From Gammaproteobacteria bacterium (GTDB lineage: Bacteria > Pseudomonadota > Gammaproteobacteria > DSM-16500): a stretch of DNA of 33,878 nucleotides. The stretch lies in assembly GCA_013287085.1 (NCBI GenBank), contig JABDEM010000017.1, positions 1-33,878 on the forward strand, read 5' to 3'. Positions 16,742 to 24,802 of the stretch are shown here, in pieces (the stretch's first letter is position 1; every line of letters starts with the position of its first letter). Below the pieces are notes generated by a model that was not told the DNA's origin, did no database searches, and saw only the letters and a program-made list of their open reading frames with translations. The position numbers were made by a program, and so were the translations under genes.

Positions 16742-17732
16742 TTAGTGTCATTCCCAGGTTAAAAATTGGTAAGTACATCGCAACTAATAGTCCTCCGATT
16801 AAAACACCAAGAATGACCATAATCAAGGGTTCTAAGAGTTGATTCATGCGTTTAATCCAACGCTCGATTTCAGCTTCATTTATTTCAGTCAAAGTATCCA
16901 GCATTTTTTGCAATTTTCCTGATTCTTCGCCGATTTTTATGAGTTGGATTTCCGCAGGGGTAAAAATAGCACAGGACTCCATGGCCATGTGTAATTGCTG
17001 CCCAGTTAAGACTTTTGAATTTATTTCTAATACTAGCGCCCTAAATTCAGGAAAAGCATAGGTTCGCGCAATCATTTGCAAACCATCGCTGATGTTAATT
17101 CCAGCCGTATATAAAATAGATAAATTTCTAGAAAATTGTAGGATAAAAAATTTATGCGAAAAATAACGAATCATAGGTAAATGTATCAACGCATGTTTAT
17201 TGATTTTTAAAACCCAACAAAAGCCAGCAAGTAAAAAAATAATCAGAGTATATTTTTCTCTAAAAGTTTTAGATAAATGAATAATAAATAAAGTAAAGGG
17301 CGGTATTTGGCCGTGGATATGATCAAAAAACTCAGCAAATCGCGGGACAATAAAAATAAGCATGCTTAAACAAACCAGAATTGAAAAAATTAATACTATC
17401 GCAGGATAAAATAAAGCTTGTTTAATTTGATTGCGAATAGCGGCTGATTTTTCTAATAATAAAGTGACTTGATTTAATATGATTTCAAGCGTTCCAGAAT
17501 ATTCACCTATATAAATTAATTCTGTGATTAACTCACTAAAAATCTGCGGAAATTCTCGCAAACCTTGTGAAAGTCCCTGGCCTCCTTCAATTTTTTTAAT
17601 CAAAGCCAAAGTGACGGGATGTAATCGAGATTTTTTTTGTGAGCTTAAGAGTAATTTACAGCTTTGCAATAGGGGAATATTAGCTGAAATTAACGTGCTG
17701 AGTTGTTTAAAAAATAATACTAAATCACTCAT
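16728..17732 (-). CDS. pilC: Type IV pilus inner-membrane platform protein PilC, N-terminally short
   Basis: PilC/GspF is the inner-membrane platform on which the pilus is assembled. Two T2SSF domains are visible: the first at about 3-125 (FFKQLSTLISANIPLLQSCKLL ... EYSGTLEIILNQV) with a transmembrane stretch ALFYPAIVLIFSILVCLSMLIFIVPRF, the second at about 190-320 (FSRNLSILYTAGINISDGLQMI ... IGEESGKLQKMLDTL) ending with LEPLIMVILGVLIGGLLVAMYLPIFNLG. At 334 residues it lacks about 60-70 N-terminal residues found in typical PilC (about 405). Its start overlaps the end of pilB by 8 bases, leaving no space for a longer version unless the frame runs into pilB. Confidence 0.95.
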   Translation of the reverse strand: MSDLVLFFKQLSTLISANIPLLQSCKLLLSSQKKSRLHPVTLALIKKIEGGQGLSQGLREFPQIFSELITELIYIGEYSGTLEIILNQVTLLLEKSAAIRNQIKQALFYPAIVLIFSILVCLSMLIFIVPRFAEFFDHIHGQIPPFTLFIIHLSKTFREKYTLIIFLLAGFCWVLKINKHALIHLPMIRYFSHKFFILQFSRNLSILYTAGINISDGLQMIARTYAFPEFRALVLEINSKVLTGQQLHMAMESCAIFTPAEIQLIKIGEESGKLQKMLDTLTEINEAEIERWIKRMNQLLEPLIMVILGVLIGGLLVAMYLPIFNLGMTLNGYN

Positions 17733-18792
17733 GACCCATCACTCGGTGAAATTCTTCAAGACTCGTTAAACCTTGTGTCACCAAAGCAAATCCCGCTTCT
17801 CTTAAGGGGATGTAGTCTTCCTGAGAGCTAAGTAACAATGTTTCATAAATCCCTATACGTCCTTCATAACCCTGTAAACATTGTTCACAACCTTTAGCGC
17901 GATAAAAAGGCGCCAGTTTGTCATGTGTAATGGTCTCAGGTTGTTTGCAATGCACACACAGTGATCGAATCAAGCGTTGGGCAATAACTAAAGATAGAGA
18001 ATGTCTTAAGTGATATTCTGAAATTCCCATCGATAAAAGCCGCGTGAAAGCTTCTTTTGCGCTATTGGCATGTAAAGTCGATAAAACCAAATGCCCTGTT
18101 TGTGCTGCTTGAATGGCAATGGTTGCAGTTTCTACATCACGAATTTCACCCACCATAATGACATCCGGATCTTGGCGTAAAAAGGTTTTAAGTACTGAAG
18201 AAAAAGTTAAGCCAATTTTAGGTTGCACATTGACTTGATTAATTCCTGGCAAATGAATTTCCACCGGATCTTCAACAGTAGAAATATTTCTTTCCGAAGT
18301 GTTTAATAATTGCAAACCCGAATAAAGCGTCACTGTTTTTCCACAACCCGTAGGCCCCGCCACTAAAATCATTCCTTGGGGTTTAGTGAGAGTTTTAGTA
18401 AATAAATTTTTCTGGTTTTCTGTAAAACCTAAAGTATGAATATTTAAAGAAACGGGATGAGAATTTAATAATCGTAAAACAATTTTTTCACCCAACAAAG
18501 TCGGGCAAGTATTAATACGCACATCAGTTTGTGCTAAATTGAACCTTCCATCTTGTGGCAATCGTCTTTCTGAAATATCTAATTTCGCCAAGACTTTTAA
18601 TCTTGTAATAAATCGTTCAGACAAGGTTCTAGGAATTTCAGTCATTTCATATAAAATTCCACATTGTCTATAACGAACCCTATAATGATTAATATAAGGC
18701 TCAATATGTATATCAGACGCTTTTTGTTTTACCGCCTGTAAAATCATATTATTGACTAATATAATTAATGGATCTTGATTTTCCATATTCAA
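17725..18792 (-). CDS. pilB: Type IV pilus assembly ATPase PilB, lacking the N-terminal domain
   Basis: PilB/GspE is the hexameric ATPase that powers pilus extension. Present are the N2 region (ASDIHIEPYINHYRVRYRQCG, 25-45; GRFN; GEKIVLRLL), Walker A GPTGCGKT (146-153), Asp box STVEDPVEI, Walker B RQDPDVIMVGEIRD (206-219), His box QTGHLVLSTLHAN (231-243) and a zinc site of two CxxC pairs (CVHC 279-282, CEQC 302-305). The length is 355 residues against about 560 for standard PilB; the N1 domain that contacts the PilM/GspL side is absent. The ATG is 7 bases after the pilA stop, so a longer frame is not possible without overlapping pilA. It is likely a compact pilus or DNA-uptake motor. Confidence 0.95.
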   Translation of the reverse strand: MNMENQDPLIILVNNMILQAVKQKASDIHIEPYINHYRVRYRQCGILYEMTEIPRTLSERFITRLKVLAKLDISERRLPQDGRFNLAQTDVRINTCPTLLGEKIVLRLLNSHPVSLNIHTLGFTENQKNLFTKTLTKPQGMILVAGPTGCGKTVTLYSGLQLLNTSERNISTVEDPVEIHLPGINQVNVQPKIGLTFSSVLKTFLRQDPDVIMVGEIRDVETATIAIQAAQTGHLVLSTLHANSAKEAFTRLLSMGISEYHLRHSLSLVIAQRLIRSLCVHCKQPETITHDKLAPFYRAKGCEQCLQGYEGRIGIYETLLLSSQEDYIPLREAGFALVTQGLTSLEEFHRVMGHE

Positions 18793-18799
18793 TTCCTAT

Positions 18800-19198
18800 T
18801 TACGTAGAACAAAGTCTTGCCTCAACACAACTTCCCGATACTTTCCATTGGCTTCCATCACTGCTAGGTGAAAGTACATAAGTTGCATCGCCTGCCGCAT
18901 CCGTAGAACTTGCAGTAATGACACCATTTTCTACATTAAGCTCCGCTAAATTTTTGGTAGGAAGAGGAGCCGTGGGAATATCATTTTTCCCCAATTGTAA
19001 TTCAGAAGTTTTAGCGCCTTCTTGTAGTGCCAAAGCAATCGCAGTTTTAAAAGGCTCAGCTGCAACCATCACTTCTGCAAACCGTGCCCGCTCGGTATAT
19101 TTCTGATAAGAGGGGAGTGCAATAGCGGTTAAAATCCCGATAATTGCGACCACAATCATAAGTTCGATTAAAGAAAAGCCGTCCTGTTTAAAGGCCAT
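18800..19198 (-). CDS. pilA: Type IV major pilin PilA
   Basis: This is a type IVa pilin of 132 residues. The seven-residue leader MAFKQDG is cut before F8 ([23 protein letters not shown]), with the conserved Glu5 of the mature protein. The hydrophobic alpha1 helix is followed by an amphipathic part ([14 protein letters not shown]) and a small globular domain. A C-terminal disulfide loop is indicated by C124 and C130 ([10 protein letters not shown]). It is the first gene of the minus-strand operon pilA-B-C-D-coaE-zapD-yacG and has ribosome binding site AAGGA 7 bases before its ATG. The 225 bases upstream lack a recognisable sigma-54 site. Confidence 0.97.
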   Translation of the reverse strand: MAFKQDGFSLIELMIVVAIIGILTAIALPSYQKYTERARFAEVMVAAEPFKTAIALALQEGAKTSELQLGKNDIPTAPLPTKNLAELNVENGVITASSTDAAGDATYVLSPSSDGSQWKVSGSCVEARLCST

Positions 19199-19423
19199 AA
19201 AAATTCCTTACAAAAAAATGAATAAAAATAAATAGGTGTGGGGATGTTTAGAATAATTCGGAAAAAACTTGGTAACTTGAAAGGTTTGGAATTTATAGCG
19301 GGTTTCAACGAAGGATGCAAGAATTTTCTTTAGTAAAATCAATATTAATTAATACTCTCTATTTTAAGATTATTTTACCCAAGATCGTCTATACTGTAAG
19401 AAAGAGATATAAACGAGGCTAAA

Positions 19424-20089
19424 ATGCAGCGCAAACCGGAAAATATAAATTGGGGGGCTTTAAAATACCCTAAGGATATTAAAAAACTTATTGAATATTT
19501 TAATAATCCCCTTTTTCGTGATGATGCAATCAAGCATTTACAAAACCTTGATGAAGGAAATTTTTCTTGGCTTGTTGCGATCAATGAATCAGATCCGTTG
19601 CCCAAAGTGATTTGGAATGAGGTTGTAAAAATACAACGAAAACGGTACTACAGTGAACTTGTACCTATTTATGATAATGTTATTGATGTCATTCAAAAAG
19701 AATATGATCGTTTATCCAAAGATGAGGGGGGTTATTTCAAAGAGAGTGGCCTAGACAAAGCAGAATATTTAGAAATTGCATTGCAGGATTTAGATCAGAA
19801 TATTAGCGATTATTTAAATGATCGGGACCTAGAAATATTGCGATCTGATATGGTGAGCACATTAAACGGTTATGCTGATGAGTTGGGTATTAACAAACAT
19901 CGACATAATAATACACTTGCTCGTTTATTTAGAAGTTTAGCAGATTGGGTGCTGAATTGTTTTGGCCGTGAAAATTTGACGCAAACAAAAACCACCTTGA
20001 ATGAGGCTTCGATGTGGTTAAAAAATCCTGAAAAGAAGGCAGAACATAAAGACCCTCAGCCTGAAGAAAAGAAAAGCCAGCGTAAGTGA
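19424..20089 (+). CDS. Hypothetical helical protein
   Basis: The 221-residue product is not recognised. It is predicted to be almost all helix, acidic in the middle and ending with a charged Lys/Glu tail (KKAEHKDPQPEEKKSQRK). There is no signal peptide or membrane segment, though VLNCFGRENL is mildly hydrophobic. A -10 candidate TATACT (19390-19395) and the ribosome binding site GAGG precede the ATG. A good intrinsic terminator follows at 20137-20158, so it forms a single-gene unit. It lies between pilA and tRNA-Thr. Charged C-terminal tails occur in some type IVB effectors, but this alone is weak support. Confidence 0.7.
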   Translation: MQRKPENINWGALKYPKDIKKLIEYFNNPLFRDDAIKHLQNLDEGNFSWLVAINESDPLPKVIWNEVVKIQRKRYYSELVPIYDNVIDVIQKEYDRLSKDEGGYFKESGLDKAEYLEIALQDLDQNISDYLNDRDLEILRSDMVSTLNGYADELGINKHRHNNTLARLFRSLADWVLNCFGRENLTQTKTTLNEASMWLKNPEKKAEHKDPQPEEKKSQRK

Positions 20090-20136
20090 AAGATTTGATC
20101 AAGATATACACTAATCCCCCCGAAATCTTTTGTATA

Positions 20137-20158
20137 CCAGCCTGTTAGGCTGGCATTT
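20137..20158 (+). terminator. Intrinsic terminator of the 221-aa gene
   Basis: CCAGCC (20137-20142) pairs with GGCTGG (20148-20153) over a TGTTA loop, followed by CATTTTT. It lies 48 bases after the stop codon and just upstream of tRNA-Thr. Confidence 0.8.
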
Positions 20159-20212
20159 TTCTTGCGCAACCCACCCATTTGTCTTAAGATTCTGGCTTCT
20201 AAAGATATACCC

Positions 20213-20285
<73 letters not shown>

Positions 20286-20401
20286 GGAAAAAATATATTT
20301 AAATCAATGAGATGGCATTGGGCTTCTCGGCCTAACTTTCTGAACACAAGTATTAAAATAAACGCTATACTTTAAGGTAAGAATCCAAAGAGGAAAAAAG
20401 C

Positions 20402-20629
20402 ATGGGTGGTATAAAAAAGAAAGTTTCTAAAAAAACTACTGTGTCTAAATCAAAGGCTAAGCCGGCTTTGAAAGCCAATGCTGCTAAAACCAAAGTTATA
20501 AAACGAAAACCTATCAAAAAAATTGAGACCGTTACCCAAACACGTCCTACGCAAAAAGAATTGAAATCAGCAGCAAAAAAAGTAATGAAACAATACAGTG
20601 CTGCAATTAAAAATCTAGCTCATCGCTAA
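20402..20629 (+). CDS. Lysine-rich small protein, putative antitoxin of the Doc/Fic toxin
   Basis: The 75-residue protein has an N-terminal half of Lys/Ala/Pro repeats (GGIKKKVSKKTTVSKSKAKP, AAKTKVIKRKPIKK), like histone-H1-type tails, and a C-terminal helix RPTQKELKSAAKKVMKQYSAAIKNLAHR. It lies 5 bases before the Doc-like toxin gene and has a strong ribosome binding site (AAGAGG). Position and size match the antitoxin slot of phd-doc operons, and the C-terminal helix resembles the toxin-binding segment of Phd. The basic tail would replace the usual DNA-binding fold. The antitoxin role is inference; the gene could also be a nucleoid-type protein. Confidence 0.65.
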   Translation: MGGIKKKVSKKTTVSKSKAKPALKANAAKTKVIKRKPIKKIETVTQTRPTQKELKSAAKKVMKQYSAAIKNLAHR

Positions 20630-20634
20630 TTATT

Positions 20635-21033
20635 ATGGCAATAACAATAAAGAAGACATTAAGCGAAAATGATGTTATTGAAATCCACGAAATGATTTTG
20701 TCTGAATCAATAGGGTTGCCAGGTTTTTGTGAAAGTCGGCCTTTGGTTTCAGCATTGAAACGTATCGATAATCATATTGCTTATGATTATGTCTCAGACA
20801 TTTACGAAGTGGCCGCTTTGTATGCCATCGCAATTGCTTGTGGGCATACTTTCAATGATGGAAATAAACGTACTGCAATGGTTAGCATGGTAACTTTTCT
20901 TATTCTTAATGGAATAAGGTTAATGGCGTTAAATGAAGAGATTGAAGATATTATAGTTGAAGTTGCTGAAAAAAAAGTTGACAAGAAAAAACTTGCGGAA
21001 TGGATAAAAGCGCATAGCAGTATTGATGCTTGA
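20635..21033 (+). CDS. doc: Doc/Fic-family toxin
   Basis: The 132-residue protein has the Doc-type Fic core HTFNDGNKRTA at 71-81 (catalytic His71, anion-binding Asp-Gly-Asn and Arg). The preceding helix YEVAALYAIAIACG and following MVSMVTFLILNGI match the Doc fold. Doc of phage P1 phosphorylates EF-Tu; other Fic proteins add AMP to targets. The canonical Doc motif is HxFxDGNKRTA, so phosphotransferase activity is more likely than AMPylation. It is coupled to the lysine-rich gene upstream (5-base gap). Weak expression is expected as the region before its ATG (GCTAATTATT) has no Shine-Dalgarno. Confidence 0.9.
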   Translation: MAITIKKTLSENDVIEIHEMILSESIGLPGFCESRPLVSALKRIDNHIAYDYVSDIYEVAALYAIAIACGHTFNDGNKRTAMVSMVTFLILNGIRLMALNEEIEDIIVEVAEKKVDKKKLAEWIKAHSSIDA

Positions 21034-21112
21034 CCCTATTAGTTCTCACGCATTTTCCATCAAGGAATCATAAATAAAGGAGGGTATTAATTTAAATTTA
21101 AATAGGTTTCAA

Positions 21113-21826
21113 ATGGAAGTATTTATAATTATTTTATTTGCTATATTAATCTTAATCCTTTGCTTTCTCTCGCATAAAGACAGCCAATACAAAGAAGGAG
21201 CATATTATCAAATAACAAAAAATCCGTATTCCTCTGTCAAATACGATAAAGGCAAATATGCTGAGTACTTAACTTACGAATGCTTGCGTCATTTTGAAGA
21301 TAATGGCGGCAAATTCTTATTTAATGTTTTCGTACCAAGAAAACATAATGGAACAACAGAAGTTGACGTGATTTTGATATGCGCAAAAGGTTTATTTGTG
21401 TTTGAGTGTAAAAATTATAGTGGTTGGATTTTTGGCCACGAAGCACAAAACAATTGGACGCAAACCCTACCACAAGGGCGAGGTCGCTGCCATAAAGAGT
21501 ATTTTTATAATCCGATAATGCAAAATGCATCGCACATAAGACACTTAAAAAATCTTATTGGTAAAAATATACCTATACAATCTATCATTGTTTTTTCCGA
21601 TAAATGTGTTCTTAAAGATATTACAATAAAAAGTCATGATGTTAGTGTCACAAATCACTCTAACATTGCATTTGTTGTTGCTCAAATCTGCAATCAGATA
21701 TCAGCAGAAATTTATTCTGAAACAGAAATAAACAATATGTATAGCAAAATTTATCCTTATACGCAGTTAGATTCTTCAGTGAAAGAACAACACATAGAGA
21801 ATGTAAGAAAAAGTTTTGGCGCATAG
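21113..21826 (+). CDS. NERD-domain (nuclease-related) membrane-anchored protein
   Basis: The 237-residue product starts with a transmembrane segment (VFIIILFAILILILCFL, residues 3-19) and then a NERD domain: GKYAEYLTYECL, NVFVPRKHNGTTEVDVILIC (Glu83, Asp85) and LFVFECKNYSGWIFG (Glu98, Lys100), which is the D-ExK arrangement of restriction-endonuclease-like folds. The rest (FYNPIMQNASHIRHLKNLI, PIQSIIVFSD) fits the family. Proteins of this sort are thought to act on nucleic acids, but their roles are largely unknown. A strong AAGGAGGG (21077-21084) lies about 28 bases before the ATG, too far to serve it directly; a weaker AGG lies closer. It lies next to the toxin-antitoxin pair. Confidence 0.85.
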   Translation: MEVFIIILFAILILILCFLSHKDSQYKEGAYYQITKNPYSSVKYDKGKYAEYLTYECLRHFEDNGGKFLFNVFVPRKHNGTTEVDVILICAKGLFVFECKNYSGWIFGHEAQNNWTQTLPQGRGRCHKEYFYNPIMQNASHIRHLKNLIGKNIPIQSIIVFSDKCVLKDITIKSHDVSVTNHSNIAFVVAQICNQISAEIYSETEINNMYSKIYPYTQLDSSVKEQHIENVRKSFGA

Positions 21827-21955
21827 AAAATAATAATTTAGGTTTTCCGGTTGACTGATAGCACTTGGCTATATCATTCGAACAACTAACCTCTCATACT
21901 GCAAACTAGTGGTAGGCAATATAAGATTACCCTTAGGATCTGCCGGTGCTCCTAA

Positions 21956-24607
21956 TTAGAATGGGGCCAGTTTTTGAGGTGAAGCCGGGCTAGCGGATCC
22001 TTTCTCTTCTGCAGGTTTAAATAATCTAATTCCTCTCACAATCATAGTGTGATGAATCATTTTAAGTCTTTCTCTTGGCTCTTCATAGCCTGGTAGAGTG
22101 GTCAAAGCACGTTGATAAAATCTTTCGGCGGTCATTAATACGCAAAGTTCTGGGGATAATCCTTTTTCTTCGAGCGCGAGGGTCCTGTTCATCATGCCAT
22201 TATGATTTTGTTCGACCATTATTCCTATTAAATAGTAAGCAATCGCAGCTACACGAGTATCCGCGGGTGTGGATTGCGGTTTTGCAGCAATCGCTTTAAG
22301 TTTTTCAAGAGGAAGGGTTCTCAGAGGAATTAATTCATGTCTAAATTTTTTGACATGGTCTTTAAGCCCTTGTACGGTGTCAATGGATTTCCCGCCTAAT
22401 AAATTCGCTAATTCTTTTCTTACTTCAGGAAAATAAGTTAATTTATCTTCTTTTAAATCTGTTAAGTAATCTAGATAAGCGGTTAAAATCGCTAAGGTAT
22501 TTTCAAGTAGAGAGTGAACCAGGATATCGTCTTTTTTTAGTTTTAAATATTTTTTAAGAATATCTAAAGTCATAAAAAGCTGAAAAAGAGTTTGTGTATA
22601 TAAATAACTAATACGTCCATCAATTTCAATTTCTTTAAGTCCTTCGGGCTGAGCAATTAGCACACAAAAATATTTTAAAATGGTATCAAAATTTTGTAAA
22701 TTATTGCTAATGTGGAGTAGTGCTGCTTCTCTAAATTCTTCTTCAGCAGGTATAGGGTCTTTATATTTCTCGTGAAAATTGGTAAATGAATGCAGAGAAC
22801 GCACTACAAATTGTGCATGGGCTATACTTACATTAGAAAAATCTTCGTCTAAAGCATAGTCAATGATCTCCCGTGCTAATTTGTAATTATTTTTTAACAG
22901 TGCCGATCTCACTGCAAATAAAGAGTAATGGGTAAACGATCTAGCTATTAAAGTATGGGGAAGAGCAGGAATATTATTATGATTAGAAACGTCTTTTATT
23001 CGAGCATCATCGTGTATAAAGACTGCGTGTAGAAAAGCATGAATAGCACGGTAAGCAAAATCTTTTGTTTCGGAGTCAATATGCCAATAAGGTTCATGTT
23101 TTTCTACATATTCAAATGCTTCAGACATGAGTTGAAAATCTTCGTATTGGTTTTGTGCAATCGCTTTATTGAATATGACAACCACCAAAGTCGAGAACAA
23201 AATTAGATTAAGTTTTTCTAAAACATGATCAATGTCTTTTATTTGGTTTTCCATTCTAAGTAATACAATGGGATGAATTTGAACATAATATTTTGTGAGG
23301 TTTTTAAATGTTTCCGGGGAAATTTCAGAAGTTTGTAAAGCCTTATGTGTTAGGGTATGGATATGTGCGCAATGCCTATCAATAAAGCTCTGAGGATCTT
23401 CTTTTTTTTCAGCCAGATTGATCTCGGGTCTTTCTCTTAAATGGGGCATTAATTTATTAACGTTTTGCAATAAGTCGTCTAGATTAATCACTGCATCCGA
23501 TTGTGCTAATTTCTGTAATTCAACTTTATCTTCGGGGATAAATTTTAACTGTTTGACACCGGCCGCTTTAAGTTTTGCTAGATACTGTCGTAAGCGAATA
23601 AATAATTTATTTTTAAGCTCATCCGGTTTGAAATAGTCGGGTACATAGTTTTTATTATTACCTTTTCTGCGCTTTTCTATCCATTCTTGGGAGAGATAAT
23701 ATAAATTGAAAAATAGAATAATATTTTGCGAGTGTAAATAAAGTAAACGTTGGTCAGGATCAAAGGAAGTGAGATCGGGAGAGGCAAGCAAGGGTTCAAA
23801 ATTAACCACTACCTCCATAAAATATTCGGCCAGAACGTGTAAGCCCATAGAGCCATAAAATAGATATTCGCGTTGTTCGGGAATAAAATTGGCTCTGCCG
23901 AGTTGTTTAAAGGATAAATAAGCACTTAAAGATCCAGTCATAAAGTCTGAATACTGTGCTTCTTTTGACTTGGGTGGAAACCATCCCTCTTGATTGTTTT
24001 TATCAAGCTTAAATAAATTTTCAAATGCATCGTTATAGGATTGTTCGAGATTATCTGCTGTAAAATTTCTTACTCCAAATTGTATTGTGTTAATAAAATT
24101 TCTAAGATGTAATAATTTTTTTGAGGGAGAGGTCTGATGAAGGCTCAGAAGCGCTGTATGTCGTTGAGTCAGAATATCGTGCTTTAAGCCATCTTTTTCT
24201 TCTGAAGTTGCGACAGCGACTTGATAAGATTCTGCATCTCGCGCTTTATAAGCATAATCTCGTACTTCATCGTCTTGTTCCCAATTTGCAAAATTTTCTT
24301 CCACTCGCGCAAACGCTTTTTGGCCTAGACCGGCATAGCGAGGCCCATGCTCTATAGTATCTTCGAAGACTTTAACGACAATGACTGCATGCACAATGAT
24401 ATTAAAACGTTTAAGTTGGCGAATGAGGTTTTCTTGTTCGATCGTTTTAGAAGCGGTTTTTTTAAGATTATCCAAGAGAAGGGTTAATTTTTCAGAGATT
24501 TGCTGAAGTCTTTTGATGGATTCTTCAGGTAGGCAAGTTTCTTGGGCTAAATCTTGAAATCGTTTGATTAGATCTAATTCAGTTCCGCCGCTTGCAGCCA
24601 TGGTCAA
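21956..24607 (-). CDS. Large helical protein with internal duplication, candidate effector
   Basis: The 883-residue product is not a recognised family. Two halves align: residues about 15-395 and 413-762. Paired segments include LKRFNIIVHAVIVVKVFEDTI with LEKLNLILFSTLVVVIFNKAI, FARVEENFANWEQDDEVRDYAYKA with FEYVEKHEPYWHIDSETKDFAYRA, RLLYLHSQNIILFFNLYYL with RISYLYTQTLFQLFMTLDI, and LKFIPEDKVELQKL with LTYFPEVRKELANL. The C-terminal 120 residues (TPADTRVAAIAYYLIGIM ... AERFYQRALTTLPGYEEP) look TPR-like. There is no signal peptide or clear membrane segment. It has its own promoter and is monocistronic. The size and helical solenoid character fit a host-interaction protein, but that is inference. 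Confidence 0.75.
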   Translation of the reverse strand: MTMAASGGTELDLIKRFQDLAQETCLPEESIKRLQQISEKLTLLLDNLKKTASKTIEQENLIRQLKRFNIIVHAVIVVKVFEDTIEHGPRYAGLGQKAFARVEENFANWEQDDEVRDYAYKARDAESYQVAVATSEEKDGLKHDILTQRHTALLSLHQTSPSKKLLHLRNFINTIQFGVRNFTADNLEQSYNDAFENLFKLDKNNQEGWFPPKSKEAQYSDFMTGSLSAYLSFKQLGRANFIPEQREYLFYGSMGLHVLAEYFMEVVVNFEPLLASPDLTSFDPDQRLLYLHSQNIILFFNLYYLSQEWIEKRRKGNNKNYVPDYFKPDELKNKLFIRLRQYLAKLKAAGVKQLKFIPEDKVELQKLAQSDAVINLDDLLQNVNKLMPHLRERPEINLAEKKEDPQSFIDRHCAHIHTLTHKALQTSEISPETFKNLTKYYVQIHPIVLLRMENQIKDIDHVLEKLNLILFSTLVVVIFNKAIAQNQYEDFQLMSEAFEYVEKHEPYWHIDSETKDFAYRAIHAFLHAVFIHDDARIKDVSNHNNIPALPHTLIARSFTHYSLFAVRSALLKNNYKLAREIIDYALDEDFSNVSIAHAQFVVRSLHSFTNFHEKYKDPIPAEEEFREAALLHISNNLQNFDTILKYFCVLIAQPEGLKEIEIDGRISYLYTQTLFQLFMTLDILKKYLKLKKDDILVHSLLENTLAILTAYLDYLTDLKEDKLTYFPEVRKELANLLGGKSIDTVQGLKDHVKKFRHELIPLRTLPLEKLKAIAAKPQSTPADTRVAAIAYYLIGIMVEQNHNGMMNRTLALEEKGLSPELCVLMTAERFYQRALTTLPGYEEPRERLKMIHHTMIVRGIRLFKPAEEKGSASPASPQKLAPF

Positions 24608-24631
24608 CCCCTCGTCTATAGTTTTTTTGGT

Positions 24632-24659
24632 ATGATATAGAAAATTAGAGGCGCATCAA
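24632..24659 (-). promoter_or_regulatory. Promoter of the 883-aa gene
   Basis: On the minus strand TTGATG (24659-24654), a 16-base spacer and TATCAT (24637-24632) lie about 25 bases before the ATG at 24607. Confidence 0.45.
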
Positions 24660-24668
24660 GAATTACTT

Positions 24669-24699
24669 TGACAATGTATTTTTAAAATACATAATGTCA
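24669..24699. promoter_or_regulatory. Palindrome upstream of the 883-aa gene, possible operator
   Basis: ATGTATTTT (24674-24682) and AAAATACAT (24684-24692) are perfect inverted arms, extended by TGACA (24669-24673) and TGTCA (24695-24699) with a two-base offset. It sits 10 bases upstream of the predicted -35 and has no T-run of terminator type. Confidence 0.4.
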
Positions 24700-24802
24700 T
24701 TTGATATTATCTACTAATGGTAAGGGTGGAAAACGGGGTATACGTGTTTATTCACCTTGGGATAAGACATTAAGTCGCCAGGCGCAGAAAACTCAGAAGA
24801 GG

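Noticed and set aside
19199..19423. Sigma-54 promoter for pilA
   Set aside because: No TGGC-N9-TTGC pattern is found on the minus strand in this region.
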